Shown: positions 37,212-46,628 of the stretch, one piece after another
Position numbering within the stretch: position 1 is the first letter of the stretch
Layout: the number at the start of each line of letters is the position of its first letter
Source: Nostoc sp. PCC 7107
GTDB lineage: Bacteria; Cyanobacteriota; Cyanobacteriia; Cyanobacteriales; Nostocaceae
Reading direction: 5' to 3'
Assembly (NCBI RefSeq): GCF_000316625.1
Contig: NC_019676.1
Span: 3,180,501-3,244,500, forward strand
DNA: 64,000 bases
Made by a program: the position numbers and the translations under genes
The notes under the pieces: model-generated
Seen by the model: only the letters and a program-made list of their open reading frames with translations
Database searches by the model: none
What the model was told of the DNA's origin: nothing

Positions 37212-37322
37212 TGCGATCGCCTCATCAAGAACTAACCTGAAATAAGGCTATGTTTTGCGTCTGTTAGCACTCATGTTTACAGAAGCAAAATTGTTGCTAT
37301 AGTTACCATCTCTTGCAAAATC

Positions 37323-39896
37323 ATGCCAGTTGCTTGGGTATCAAAGGGTGAAAGAGTGGATGAAACCTTAAAATTACTACGTAAACTAGAATTTCCGTCC
37401 GAGACTATTACTTTGTTGGAAAAAATTGCAGCCATTTTACCAGGGATGATTTTTCAATTCCGACAACAGGCGGATGGTTCCCAGGTTGTTTTATACATCA
37501 GTTCCGGTTGTCGAGCTTTGTGTGAATTAGAACCAGAAGTCATCCAAGCAGACTGGCAAATTTTATACCAACTAATTCACCCCCAGGATAGAAGCAAGTT
37601 TACTAAATCTATACTGATTGCTTTTGATACTCTTACTCCTTGGCATTGGGAAGGTCGAATCATGACCCCCAACGGCGAACTCAAGTGGATTCAAGGTGCT
37701 TGTCAATTAGAACCACAAGCAAATGGCGATATTTTATGTAATGGCTTAGTTATAGATATTACTAATAGAAAACAAACAGAAGCAAATTTACGCACTAGTG
37801 AGTCGAGGTATCAAGCAATTTTGGCGGCTATTCCTGATTTAATGTTTCGGTTGAGTCGTGATGGTGAATATCTGGATTTGAAAGGTGATGGTATTAATCT
37901 CACACTAACTAAAGAAGAGATAGTTGGTAAAAATATGCGCGATTTATTACCAACTGATCTAGCCTTAATTGGTCAAGAAACCATTGCGAAAACTTTAGAT
38001 GCAGGAACTCTGCAAACTTGCGAATATCAATTACCCACGCCTCTAGGAATTCGAGATTATGAGGCGCGGTTAGTAGTCAGCGGCGCTGATGAAGTATTAG
38101 CTATTGTCAGGGATATTACAGAGCGCAAACAAGCAGAAACTTCCCTGCGAAATTTGGCGCAAAAGTTTGCTAAAGCTTTTAGTTGTAGTCCTGACCCAAT
38201 TAGCATTACTACCCTCAAAGAAGGACGCTTCATCGAAGTTAATGATAGTTTTATGCAGCTATCAGGTTATAAACAAGATGAAGTAATTAATAAGACTGCT
38301 TTTGAATTAAAAATTTGGGTAAATGAAGGCGATCGCACTCAATTATTACAAGATTTACAGACCAAGGGCGCAATTAGTAATTTAGAATTTGCTTTTCGGC
38401 GCAAGTCTGGGGAGGTACTCACAACCTTGCTTTCCGCCGATGTGATTGACTTAAATGGCGTACCGTGTATTTTAGCCATTAACCACGATATTACTGCCCG
38501 TAAGCAAGCAGAGGCGCAAATTCGCTTGACTGCACAGCGCGATCGCTTGTTGACAGAAACTCTAGTCCGAATTCGGTCTTCCCTGGATTTAGAACAAATT
38601 CTGCAAACAACTGTATCGGAAGTCCGGCAATTTTTGCAAGCCGATCGCGTTTTTATTGGGTTGAACAATAACCAGTTAAAAGCCAAAACCGTAGCTGAAT
38701 CAGTAGATCCTCAATATCCATCGGTACTAGGTTGGACACCAGAAGATAAAAGTTATCTGCAAGAATTGAAAACTATTTTTTCCACTCACCGCGTGCGTGT
38801 AGTGGAAGATGTCAGTCAAATAACAGTATCGCCGAAATTACAAGCACATTATCAACAATTTCAGACAAGGGCGACTTTGGCTGTACCCATTATGTTAGGC
38901 GAAGAATTATTTGGTGCCTTAGTTGCTAATCAATGTTCTGCGCCCCGTCAATGGCAAGCTATAGAAATAGATTTACTTCAGCAATTATCAGAACAGTTAG
39001 CGATCGCCATTCAGCAAGCTCAACTCTACCAAGAACTTGCAGAACTTAACACTAATCTAGAACGCCAAGTAGAAGAACGTACCGCCCAACTGCAACAAAA
39101 AATGCAGGAATTAGAAAAACTGCAACAAGTCAAAGATGTAGTGCTGCATACAGTCGCCCATGATCTCCGCACTACAGTCATGGGTAACTTGATGGTATTT
39201 AAAAATTTACTCCAGAGTCAGGGAGTAGAACCCAGAGAACAGAGGGAGGAGGAATCTTCGCCCATATCCCTTTGTCTGTCAACTCCTCTAGCAAAAAGTT
39301 CTGAATCTGCTTCTCCCCAGTCAATTTCTCTACCTAGCTCAATTATTGAGCGGATGATTCAAGGGAACGATCGCCAACTAGCAATGATTAACTCTTTGTT
39401 AGAAATTCACTGCTGTATGGAACAAGGTGTTACTCTAAACCCTCAGCGGGCAAAGTTAAACACACTTCTAAAGCAAATCATTCCTAACTTACAAACACTG
39501 CTGTGGCAAAATCAGGCAACACTAGAGAACTTAGTCAACGAAGATTTGCCATTAGTCATGGCAGATCCCATACAGTTACAAACAGTGTTATTCACTTTAC
39601 TGATTTATAGCTTGCAACATAATCCTCCAGGATTGAAATTTTCGCTCACAGCCACCGTTGTAGAAAAAATGATGCGGATTCAACTTGAACATAACGGTGT
39701 CACAATGAGTAAATTAGATGGCGATCGCCTCTTTGATTTATACGTGCGGGAACCCCAAGCATCATGTTCCACAATTTTAGGTTTGAAAATGTATCTATGT
39801 CGGCAAATTATTCAAGCCCACGGTGGTGAAATTGGTGTGATTAGTAACCGCAAACGCGGATTAACATTTTGGTTTACATTGTCTGTAGCCGATTAG
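37323..39896 (+). CDS. Multi-PAS/GAF histidine kinase with degenerate ATPase domain
   Basis: An 857-residue soluble protein. Three PAS domains (about 35-150, 160-275 and 280-395; linkers VIDITNRKQTEANLR, VRDITERKQAET and NHDITARKQAEA) are followed by a GAF domain (about 400-570, SLDLEQILQTTVSEVRQFL), a coiled coil and a HisKA region with LHTVAHDLRTTVMGNLMVF (His613). The C-terminal ATPase-like domain has lost its signatures: the N box reads TLLIYSLQHNPPG without the Asn of NAIKHN, G1 reads EHNGVT in place of DNGVG, and G2 reads ILGLKMYLC in place of GLGLGLYLC. It is therefore probably unable to bind ATP properly and may act as a regulator or substrate of another kinase. The next gene is a relative with an intact domain. 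Confidence 0.92.
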   Translation: MPVAWVSKGERVDETLKLLRKLEFPSETITLLEKIAAILPGMIFQFRQQADGSQVVLYISSGCRALCELEPEVIQADWQILYQLIHPQDRSKFTKSILIAFDTLTPWHWEGRIMTPNGELKWIQGACQLEPQANGDILCNGLVIDITNRKQTEANLRTSESRYQAILAAIPDLMFRLSRDGEYLDLKGDGINLTLTKEEIVGKNMRDLLPTDLALIGQETIAKTLDAGTLQTCEYQLPTPLGIRDYEARLVVSGADEVLAIVRDITERKQAETSLRNLAQKFAKAFSCSPDPISITTLKEGRFIEVNDSFMQLSGYKQDEVINKTAFELKIWVNEGDRTQLLQDLQTKGAISNLEFAFRRKSGEVLTTLLSADVIDLNGVPCILAINHDITARKQAEAQIRLTAQRDRLLTETLVRIRSSLDLEQILQTTVSEVRQFLQADRVFIGLNNNQLKAKTVAESVDPQYPSVLGWTPEDKSYLQELKTIFSTHRVRVVEDVSQITVSPKLQAHYQQFQTRATLAVPIMLGEELFGALVANQCSAPRQWQAIEIDLLQQLSEQLAIAIQQAQLYQELAELNTNLERQVEERTAQLQQKMQELEKLQQVKDVVLHTVAHDLRTTVMGNLMVFKNLLQSQGVEPREQREEESSPISLCLSTPLAKSSESASPQSISLPSSIIERMIQGNDRQLAMINSLLEIHCCMEQGVTLNPQRAKLNTLLKQIIPNLQTLLWQNQATLENLVNEDLPLVMADPIQLQTVLFTLLIYSLQHNPPGLKFSLTATVVEKMMRIQLEHNGVTMSKLDGDRLFDLYVREPQASCSTILGLKMYLCRQIIQAHGGEIGVISNRKRGLTFWFTLSVAD

Positions 39897-39978
39897 TCGT
39901 CCAAATGTACCCATAATTCACCATAATAATTACGAGGGTGTGCTGACATCTGAAAAATAGAAAAACACCTGCGATGGT

Positions 39979-42144
39979 ATGGTCAAAGTTGGTAAGACAC
40001 TAATGGCTAACTTATTGCAAAAATTTGGAACCTGGTGGAAACAAGTTTTTTCTGCACCAAAAATAGATGTAATTACTGCTGAATATCAATCCTGGCGCAG
40101 TCAATTTTTATGGCAAAGATTACGCTTGTGGTTATGGCTGGCATTTATTTGTTTATTAACTTTTACAGTCCGCGATATTTATGACTTATTCTTTTCTTTA
40201 CAGGAGTTGGCGCAGCTACCAAGAATACTGAGAATTCAGGGACTGGCGATTAACGTTTCCATGTTGCTGAGTTTATTTACTTGCTTTAGTTTACATAAAA
40301 CTCGCTTCGGTCATCGTCACCCAGGAAGATTATTTTTAGGCACATCTTGGTCAGTTAGTTTTGCGACTCAGTTATTTGCCACCATTAAAGGTTTTGCCTT
40401 ACCTGATATTATCGGTTGGTCGCTACTATTTCTTAGTCAAGCTATATTCATGCCAGTCCGCTGGCCTCTCCACTTAATATCTCAGGTAAGTATTCTAGCT
40501 TATTATTTTATTGTGAATACTGCCTTGGGTTTAAAAACACTTAAACCAGAACATCCAGAAATATATAATGTGACATTCGTTTTGTACATATTCTGGTTTT
40601 GTATTATCTGCGATTTAGGAGTTTATTTATACGATCGCCTACAACGTTCTGAGTTTTATACCCGCAAAGAATTAGAATCAGCTAATAGAAAATTAATTGT
40701 AGCCGAAGCGAAATATCGGAGTATTTTTGAAAACGCCATTGAAGGGATTTTTCAAAGCAGCCCTGATGGTCGTTACATTACAGCTAATCCTGCACTCGCC
40801 AAAATTTATGGCTATTCATCGTCAGAAGAAGTCACAGCAAACTTTACAGATATTGAAAATCAATTATATGTTGACCCTACTCGTAGGGCTGATTTTGTCC
40901 GTTTAATTGAAAAATACGGAATTATCTCAGAGTTTGAATCACAAATTTATCGCCAAGATGGGAGTATTGTTTGGATTTCCGAAAAAGCTTATGCGGTGCG
41001 TAATTCCGAAGGAAAACTACTTTATTATGAGGGGTTAATTGAAGATATTACCCAACGCAAAAAAGCCGAGGAAGCACTGCAAGAACAATTGGATTTTTTA
41101 CAAGTTTTAATTGATACAATTCCCACTCCAGTTTTTTATAAAAATACTCAAGGTTTGTATCTGGGTTGTAACAAAGCTTTTGAAACAGTTCTTGGTTTGG
41201 GGAAAGAAAAAATTCTCGGTAAGTCGGATTATGAACTAGCACCAAAAGAACTTGCTGACCAATACTATCATGCAGACATGACACTGTTGGAACAGCAACA
41301 AGTGCAAACGTACGAAAGTTTTTTGGTGTTTGCTGATCAAACCAAACATGATGTCATATTTTACAAAGCAACTTTTTCTAAAGTAGATGGTTCCTTGGGT
41401 GGTTTAGTAGGCGTAATTTTAGATATTAGCGAACTCCAAGCTGCACTGCGCGATCGCCAGCGTACCGAAAAAGCATTGCGAGTCTTTTTCCATGCAGTGT
41501 CGCACGACTTACGTAACCCGGTGTTAGGTACTTTAATGGTGCTGAGGAATTTGCTGGAAAATGGGAGTGATCTAATTTCCTTACCACGTTCAACTTTAGA
41601 ACGGATGGTACAAAGTAGCGATCGCCAATTGAATTTGATTAATTCGTTGATGGAAGCCCATGTAAATGAAGTACAAGGGTTGGTGTTGCAACGAAAACCC
41701 CTGCAATTAGATACGGTTGTTATCGATGCGATCGCCGATTTAGAACCTATGCTGCAAAAAAATCAAACTAATCTGATCAACCTTGTTACCGCAGATTTAC
41801 CATTAATCAACGCCGACTCAACGCAAATATGGCGAGTATTTTCTAACTTAATTGGCAATGCCATCAAACATAATCTACCAGGATTACAAATTACAATCAA
41901 CGCCATAGTTGAAGGCGAAAAAATTTATTGTACCGTCAGTGATAACGGTGTTGGCATTAGCCCCGAACAAAGCCAACGAATGTTTGATTTATATTTCCGA
42001 GGTAAGAATAACTCTTATTCTTTAGGTTTAGGCTTAGGATTATATCTGTGTAAACAAATCGTTCAGGCTCATGGTGGCGAAATCGGCGTACAAAGCGCAT
42101 TGGCAACAGGCTCAACATTTTGGTTTACACTACCAATTAGCTGA
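39979..42144 (+). CDS. Membrane PAS histidine kinase with intact catalytic domain
   Basis: A 721-residue protein (ATG at 39979; a second at 40003 is also possible). Residues about 45-225 contain roughly six hydrophobic helices, then two PAS domains (about 240-370 and 375-500; YRSIFENAIEGIFQSSPDGR and LQVLIDTIPTPVFYKNTQG), then HisKA with FHAVSHDLRNPVLGTLMVL (His509) and a complete ATPase domain: N box FSNLIGNAIKHN, G1 SDNGVGIS, G2 LGLGLGLYLCKQ. Its C-terminal third is closely related to that of the upstream kinase (both end QAHGGEIGV...TFWFTL), so the pair arose by duplication. The gap between them is 82 bp, consistent with one operon. No response regulator is adjacent. Confidence 0.93.
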   Translation: MVKVGKTLMANLLQKFGTWWKQVFSAPKIDVITAEYQSWRSQFLWQRLRLWLWLAFICLLTFTVRDIYDLFFSLQELAQLPRILRIQGLAINVSMLLSLFTCFSLHKTRFGHRHPGRLFLGTSWSVSFATQLFATIKGFALPDIIGWSLLFLSQAIFMPVRWPLHLISQVSILAYYFIVNTALGLKTLKPEHPEIYNVTFVLYIFWFCIICDLGVYLYDRLQRSEFYTRKELESANRKLIVAEAKYRSIFENAIEGIFQSSPDGRYITANPALAKIYGYSSSEEVTANFTDIENQLYVDPTRRADFVRLIEKYGIISEFESQIYRQDGSIVWISEKAYAVRNSEGKLLYYEGLIEDITQRKKAEEALQEQLDFLQVLIDTIPTPVFYKNTQGLYLGCNKAFETVLGLGKEKILGKSDYELAPKELADQYYHADMTLLEQQQVQTYESFLVFADQTKHDVIFYKATFSKVDGSLGGLVGVILDISELQAALRDRQRTEKALRVFFHAVSHDLRNPVLGTLMVLRNLLENGSDLISLPRSTLERMVQSSDRQLNLINSLMEAHVNEVQGLVLQRKPLQLDTVVIDAIADLEPMLQKNQTNLINLVTADLPLINADSTQIWRVFSNLIGNAIKHNLPGLQITINAIVEGEKIYCTVSDNGVGISPEQSQRMFDLYFRGKNNSYSLGLGLGLYLCKQIVQAHGGEIGVQSALATGSTFWFTLPIS

Positions 42145-42148
42145 TTCT

Positions 42149-42805
42149 TTAAATTAATGATGCAATGATATTGATGCCCATAGCCAGAATACTCGTATTA
42201 AAAAAGAAGGATATCACTCCATGTATCAAAGCCAAGCGTCTCATAGAACGTGAAGTTATCTGAATATCAGACACTTGGCTAGTCATCCCAATTACAAAGG
42301 AAAAATATAAAAAATCCCAGTAGTCAGGGTCACAGTCATCAGGAAAATCCAATCCTCCAGCTGCTTCATAACTACTATCATGGCTAACATTATGATAATA
42401 ATTATGTGCATATTGCAGTGCAAATAATGTATGTACTAGTAGCCAAGAACTAAAAATTGTGATTACTGAAAGGACAATATGTAACGTTAATATAATTGAG
42501 GAAATGCCTTTTTTGTCACTGAGCAAAAATCCTATAGCTAAAACACTAACACAAGCAGCAATAATGATCAGTGTAAAAATTCCTACGCGGCCTTCGTATT
42601 CATGCTGGGCATAACGCCGCATCTTATCTGGAGTTGCTCTTACCATTTTGCCTAAAGTTAAGCTTAAGAAACAACCAGTTCCCAGATTCCAGGCGCAAAG
42701 AATTCGAGTAGCTAGATGTAGCAAACTTGGGAGTAATAATAAGATCACTACAGCAATCCCAGCAGAAATTAGCAGTCGGGGTCGAGCATCAAAATTTTTA
42801 AACAA
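42149..42805 (-). CDS. DUF1345 membrane protein
   Basis: A 218-residue integral membrane protein with five to six helices: LLISAGIAVVILLLLPSLL, a second after RILCAWNLG, IFTLIIIAACVSVLAIGFLL, IILTLHIVLSVITIFSSWLL and a last one near IHGVISFFFNTSILAMGIN. The signature DYWDFLYFSFVIGMTSQVSD is typical of DUF1345. The family has no known function. It converges with the histidine kinase gene with only 4 bp between stops, and no terminator stands between them. Confidence 0.88.
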   Translation of the reverse strand: MFKNFDARPRLLISAGIAVVILLLLPSLLHLATRILCAWNLGTGCFLSLTLGKMVRATPDKMRRYAQHEYEGRVGIFTLIIIAACVSVLAIGFLLSDKKGISSIILTLHIVLSVITIFSSWLLVHTLFALQYAHNYYHNVSHDSSYEAAGGLDFPDDCDPDYWDFLYFSFVIGMTSQVSDIQITSRSMRRLALIHGVISFFFNTSILAMGINIIASLI

Positions 42806-42902
42806 CTTCTTTCAGAAAAATAAACTTTAATTCACTCTACGCCGTAAGAATTATATATGCGATCGCCATCCTCAATTCTCCTGAAAGGCGATCGCACTCA
42901 TC

Positions 42903-44147
42903 CTAACTATTTGCCTTGCTAAACACCCGGTAATACAGCCATGTACTAGTTTCCTTGAAGGGAAATAGCAAATAAGTCAGAGGATTAATTGTTACAACAA
43001 TGTTGCGGAAATCTCGGACTGCTAAAAATAAAATGAATTGCGCCACTTGGTTAGCTGACATCACGCCATAGGGATTCAGTTGACTTTTAAACGGGCCGAG
43101 AATTAACTTACGAATAATGCAATTACCTTCCAAGCGCTTAAGAGTCACAATGTTACCCAAGGTGCGTTTACTCAGTTCATAAAGCGGACTCAGTGCTGGT
43201 GATACTTCCGCCTCAGAAGTATTCACCCAGATTTCTTTAGTGGCTTTGTCTTGTGGCCCTGTCACCGTTGTCAAAAAGACATCCATCAAACGCAATGCCG
43301 AAAAGGTGTTAACCTCGTAGGAAGAATTGATAGCTTGGGGTGTGCGATCGCCATAGACATTCACACCATGATTGATAATCAAAATATCGACTTTCTCTAA
43401 ACTATCTCGCAGTTGTACTTCATTCCCCAACTCCCAAGTCAGCACCATTACCTTTGTTTGGGTAGCTAACTTCTCTGGATTTGTCGTGATGGCTAAAACC
43501 TTTGCATTGCGTTTGAGAAGTTCTCCTGTTAATGCTTGTCCTAAAGTCCCAGACGCACCAGTGATGGCGATGGTTTTACCTTTGAGAGAAAGTCCAGTAC
43601 CGAGAATTTTATCCACCAGCGGAAACACCCCGCTATAGTAGGCATTAACATCATCAAAATGATGTCGCCAATGGTAGGCACGATTTACCCACCAAGTTGC
43701 AGGAATTATTTCTAAAGGGCCGGGTAAATGGTTGTAGTCGGTATCAATTTTTCCTTGAAAATACCGCAACGATGCACCATACAAAAAGGTGTAAGCATAC
43801 GCTACCCCTAACCATAAACCCCATTGGTGGCCTAATAAAGCTGCGATCGTCAAGATGATTACTAACAGAATCGACTCTACAATGTCGTGATAAAGCTGGG
43901 ACTCTTGATAAAGTTTGAGCGAAACGATCGATAAATCTCGGCGATATGCTGCATGATGCTTGTTATGCCATTTAGCTAACCAAATGACTTTGTGACACAA
44001 AGCATGGTAGCTGTCTCTAAGTACCTCAGCCAACAACAGCGAAAAAACTCCCCAAGCCGCAAACTGCAAACAGGTATTTACTAGCAGCCAATTCATTTGT
44101 ATATTTGCTTCAATCCCCGTCCAGCTTTGGGCTAACATCTTGATCAT
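42903..44147 (-). CDS. Fatty acid hydroxylase (sterol desaturase-like)/short-chain dehydrogenase fusion
   Basis: A 414-residue two-domain protein. The N-terminal half (about 15-175) is membrane-embedded and carries histidine boxes HALCHK, WHNKHH and YHWRHHFDD of the di-iron fatty acid hydroxylase/sterol desaturase superfamily, with hydrophobic helices between. The C-terminal half (about 185-414) is a short-chain dehydrogenase with the Rossmann motif IAITGASGTLGQAL, NHGVN (as NHGVNVYG), and a Tyr-xxx-Lys candidate in PLYELSKRTLG. Such fusions are annotated in cyanobacteria as bifunctional sterol desaturase/short-chain dehydrogenase; the substrate is not established, a membrane lipid being likely. 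A second ATG at 44138 is an alternative start. Confidence 0.9.
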   Translation of the reverse strand: MIKMLAQSWTGIEANIQMNWLLVNTCLQFAAWGVFSLLLAEVLRDSYHALCHKVIWLAKWHNKHHAAYRRDLSIVSLKLYQESQLYHDIVESILLVIILTIAALLGHQWGLWLGVAYAYTFLYGASLRYFQGKIDTDYNHLPGPLEIIPATWWVNRAYHWRHHFDDVNAYYSGVFPLVDKILGTGLSLKGKTIAITGASGTLGQALTGELLKRNAKVLAITTNPEKLATQTKVMVLTWELGNEVQLRDSLEKVDILIINHGVNVYGDRTPQAINSSYEVNTFSALRLMDVFLTTVTGPQDKATKEIWVNTSEAEVSPALSPLYELSKRTLGNIVTLKRLEGNCIIRKLILGPFKSQLNPYGVMSANQVAQFILFLAVRDFRNIVVTINPLTYLLFPFKETSTWLYYRVFSKANS

Positions 44148-44367
44148 ATTTATCAGTACGTCATTATCTTAAACAATCTTTATATTCTGACAAGAATAGC
44201 AAACTTGATACAGTGAGTTGAAAATTTTGAAACTTAATCTGCAAAAAGTGAAGCAGGCTGATGTTTATACTCGTGTATCATCAGCCTGCGATGAATTTGT
44301 ATTGTAATACAACAGATTCTAGGTGAATGAGGTTCAAAATTGCTGTAACTTTTTAGCAGACAACGCT

Positions 44368-44619
44368 TCAACCTATCACTTCTTTAACTCCTATCCACCC
44401 AGTTATTTTTCTGCGTTGACTGATATAACTTCTAACTTGAATATTTTCTTGAAGCTCAGGTTTACTAGGTACTTCTTCTCTGATAACTTCTACAAACCAA
44501 CCCGAATGCTCACCACTGAATACAGGCATATCTTGCCAGCAGCGGCGGCAAAACCAAGTAATTTCAGAACCGTGTATATGCCTTAAAAGTACATCGGAAC
44601 AGCAAGGGCAGTAATTCAT
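44368..44619 (-). CDS. Small zinc-ribbon-like protein
   Basis: An 83-residue protein starting MNYCPCCSDVLLRHIHGSEI with a second Cys pair in FCRRCWQDMPVF. The CPCC/CRRC pairs separated by about 20 residues should bind one zinc ion. After this the sequence is polar and without recognisable motif (SYISQRRKITGWIGVKEVIG). I believe similar small proteins occur in other Nostocales but no function is known to me. The opposite strand has an overlapping frame (44323-44586) that lacks protein-like features. It lies alone between the fusion enzyme gene and the secreted-protein regulon. Confidence 0.7.
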   Translation of the reverse strand: MNYCPCCSDVLLRHIHGSEITWFCRRCWQDMPVFSGEHSGWFVEVIREEVPSKPELQENIQVRSYISQRRKITGWIGVKEVIG

Positions 44620-44950
44620 ATTTTTCTACAATTAAATTGATATAAAGAGGTTTTAAAAATTAAGTCAGCTACTTGATCAACCTGTTGTTATTCAAATAAC
44701 TGTCTATACTTACGAGGATAGTTAGGGAATATGAGAAAGTTGTGAAGATAATAATATTAATCAATTATTCGTAATATTTATACAATATTACTTAAGTAAT
44801 AACTCTGCTTAGTCCCAAATAAAATTTACAACTACTGTCAATAAAGTATTGAATATTACTAAAATTAATACGTGTAAATTTGTGAAAAGAAAGTATAGAT
44901 GACTAATGACAGTCTCAACCAGATAATTTGCAACTTGAATATACACAAAC

Positions 44951-44990
44951 TTATCGAGCTTGTTCTTAAAAACTAGAACAAGCTCGATAG
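44951..44990 (-). terminator. Strong hairpin, terminator of the repeat-protein gene
   Basis: TATCGAGCTTGTTCT (44952-44966) and AGAACAAGCTCGATA (44975-44989) give a perfect 15-bp stem with an 8-base loop, 30 bp past the stop of the 45019-45636 gene. The rest of 44620-45018 is AT-rich and holds no gene. Confidence 0.75.
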
Positions 44991-45018
44991 CCTCATATTT
45001 TTAATGAATTTAATTGAA

Positions 45019-45636
45019 CTATCTTCTGGTATTAGAGCGATTCCCTTCAGGAGGATGAGCGGGAACACCCAAAGCATCTTTTAATTTTTGTTCACTGACA
45101 CCTAACTTTTGGGCGGCGGTGGCGAAATCGGGGCGGGGTGGGCGTTGACCTTGGCCTTGACCGGGAGGATGAGCAGGAACACCCAAAGCATCTTTTAATT
45201 TTTGTTCACTGACACCTAACTTCTGGGCGGCGGTGGCGAAATCGGGGCGGTGTGGGCGTTGTCCTTGGCCTTGACCGGGAGGATGAGCAGGAACACCCAA
45301 AGCATCTTTTAATTTTTGTTCACTGACACCTAACTTTTGGGCGGCGGCGGCGAAATCAGGGCGGGGTGGGCGTTGTCCTTGGCCTTGACCGGGAGGATGA
45401 GCAGGAACATCCAAAGCATCTTTTAATTTTTGTTCACTGACACCTAATTTTTGGGCGGCGGCGGCGAAATCGGGGCGGGGTGGGCGTTGTCCTTCTGGTG
45501 GTTGTTCGGAAGGTGGTGAAGCTTGGGCAATTTTATACACTGGATTAGCTGCATTTACTTGGTTAAGTGAAATTACGCCAAATGTACCAGTCAGAATTGA
45601 AATTGCTGTTACGACTACGGCTTTGTTCAGTTTCAT
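45019..45636 (-). CDS. Secreted protein of four nearly identical 38-residue repeats
   Basis: The ATG at 45636 is chosen because AGAGG precedes it by 6 bases; the ATG two codons earlier would be too close to it. The 205-residue product has a signal peptide (MKLNKAVVVTAISILTGTFG, cleavage near NQVNAA), a short linker, and four copies of a 38-residue unit: RPPRPDFAAAAQKLGVSEQK followed by LKDALGVPAHPPGQGQGQ. Each unit holds one amphipathic helical segment of the kind (AAxxLGVSExxLxxAL) seen in secreted actinobacterial and cyanobacterial proteins, and a Pro/Gly/Gln-rich spacer. The DNA repeats are 114 bp and almost identical, so expansion is recent. It shares the palindromic operator with the two-component genes nearby. 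Function unknown; export to periplasm or outside is likely. Confidence 0.85.
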   Translation of the reverse strand: MKLNKAVVVTAISILTGTFGVISLNQVNAANPVYKIAQASPPSEQPPEGQRPPRPDFAAAAQKLGVSEQKLKDALDVPAHPPGQGQGQRPPRPDFAAAAQKLGVSEQKLKDALGVPAHPPGQGQGQRPHRPDFATAAQKLGVSEQKLKDALGVPAHPPGQGQGQRPPRPDFATAAQKLGVSEQKLKDALGVPAHPPEGNRSNTRR

Positions 45637-45712
45637 AATCATCCTCTAGAAAGTTAAGTGGTTCATGTTTTTTATTTAACCGAATCAAAATTACAGTTCG
45701 CCCTGATTGTGG

Positions 45713-45728
45713 ATTACAGTTTTGTAAT
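45713..45728. promoter_or_regulatory. Shared palindrome ATTACA-N4-TGTAAT, site 1
   Basis: ATTACAGTTTTGTAAT, 76 bp upstream of the start of the repeat-protein gene. A further half site ATTACAG begins 23 bp away at 45690. The same palindrome occurs at 46983 and 47101. It probably binds the adjacent OmpR-type regulator. Confidence 0.7.
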
Positions 45729-45753
45729 TTTTGTGCATGGTATTTTGCCGAAA

Positions 45754-46548
45754 TTATGCGATCTGAAGCCCAACATCAAAGGTGGCGGTGTAACCTTTTC
45801 TATTGCTTGTTAGCTTGAGTAGCATTTGCTCACCACCATCTTGAAAAATGCCATCATCAGCATTCTTGAGAGTGCGTTGTCCTTTGCTGGCGTAGGGTGG
45901 TTGGGTGTAGATGCGATCGCTCATGGCATCATCAAAATATAATTGCGATGTAAACTCATAACTCTGCCCAGATTTCCCCTCTGTACGCACCTTAAAGTGG
46001 ATATGGACGGTTCTACCTGGATACCAACCAGGGTAAATAGTTGTGAACTGAACATTTCCCTGCGCGTCGGTAACTTGATAACCGCGTAAGAACTTTTTGC
46101 CCACAGTATTAAAACTGCGGTCTGTTACGTCTGAATAGACACCTAATGCGTCACAATGCCAAATATCAACGATCGCATCTGCAAGGGGTGTACAACCACT
46201 ACCCCCAACTTGAGAAATATGCAGCTTCAATTGCAGGGGTACGCCTGCTTTTACCGAACCATCCACCGGATCGGCGCGAATATCAGAACGATTGAGCTTC
46301 TCATCGACAAAATACGGCCCTTCAGTTTGTTGTGGACTGACTATACATCCAGGCAAGTTAGCAGAATTAGTCGTAGATGAGACTGGAGTAGCTATACTTA
46401 CTTGTTGTTGTGGAGAGATAGACTTTTTCGGCATACATCCCACCACAAATATTGCAGTTCCGCCTGCCCTCAATAAACCCAGTGCTTCTCGGCGACTTAA
46501 TAGACGATTATTGATGTTCATCAGCTTTAACTTTTGAATAATTTTCAC
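45754..46548 (-). CDS. Exported intradiol dioxygenase-like protein
   Basis: A 264-residue protein from a GTG at 46548; an ATG at 46521 is equally possible. The N-terminus contains SRREALGLLRAGG followed by a hydrophobic stretch and FVVGC, which reads both as a Tat-like signal and as a lipobox, so the protein is probably exported and lipid-anchored. The catalytic fold of protocatechuate 3,4-dioxygenase/catechol dioxygenase is complete: Tyr138 (IWHCDALGVYSD), Tyr176, His182 and His184 (YPGWYPGRTVHIHFKV) are the four iron ligands. TEGPYFVDEKL is the N-terminal family signature. The family cleaves catechol-type rings; substrate here is unknown and no ring-degradation genes are nearby. It lies 80 bp after the small secreted protein gene and is likely co-transcribed with it. 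Confidence 0.9.
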   Translation of the reverse strand: MKIIQKLKLMNINNRLLSRREALGLLRAGGTAIFVVGCMPKKSISPQQQVSIATPVSSTTNSANLPGCIVSPQQTEGPYFVDEKLNRSDIRADPVDGSVKAGVPLQLKLHISQVGGSGCTPLADAIVDIWHCDALGVYSDVTDRSFNTVGKKFLRGYQVTDAQGNVQFTTIYPGWYPGRTVHIHFKVRTEGKSGQSYEFTSQLYFDDAMSDRIYTQPPYASKGQRTLKNADDGIFQDGGEQMLLKLTSNRKGYTATFDVGLQIA

Positions 46549-46628
46549 ACTTATTAGGTCTTAAATGATTAGGATTTACGCGCCAAGATGGGCGTTAGCA
46601 GTTGTCCAAACTAACACCCAAAACCCCT

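Noticed and set aside
44323-44586. Plus-strand frame opposite the zinc-ribbon gene
   Set aside because: The minus-strand frame has paired CxxC motifs; the plus-strand frame has no recognisable features.
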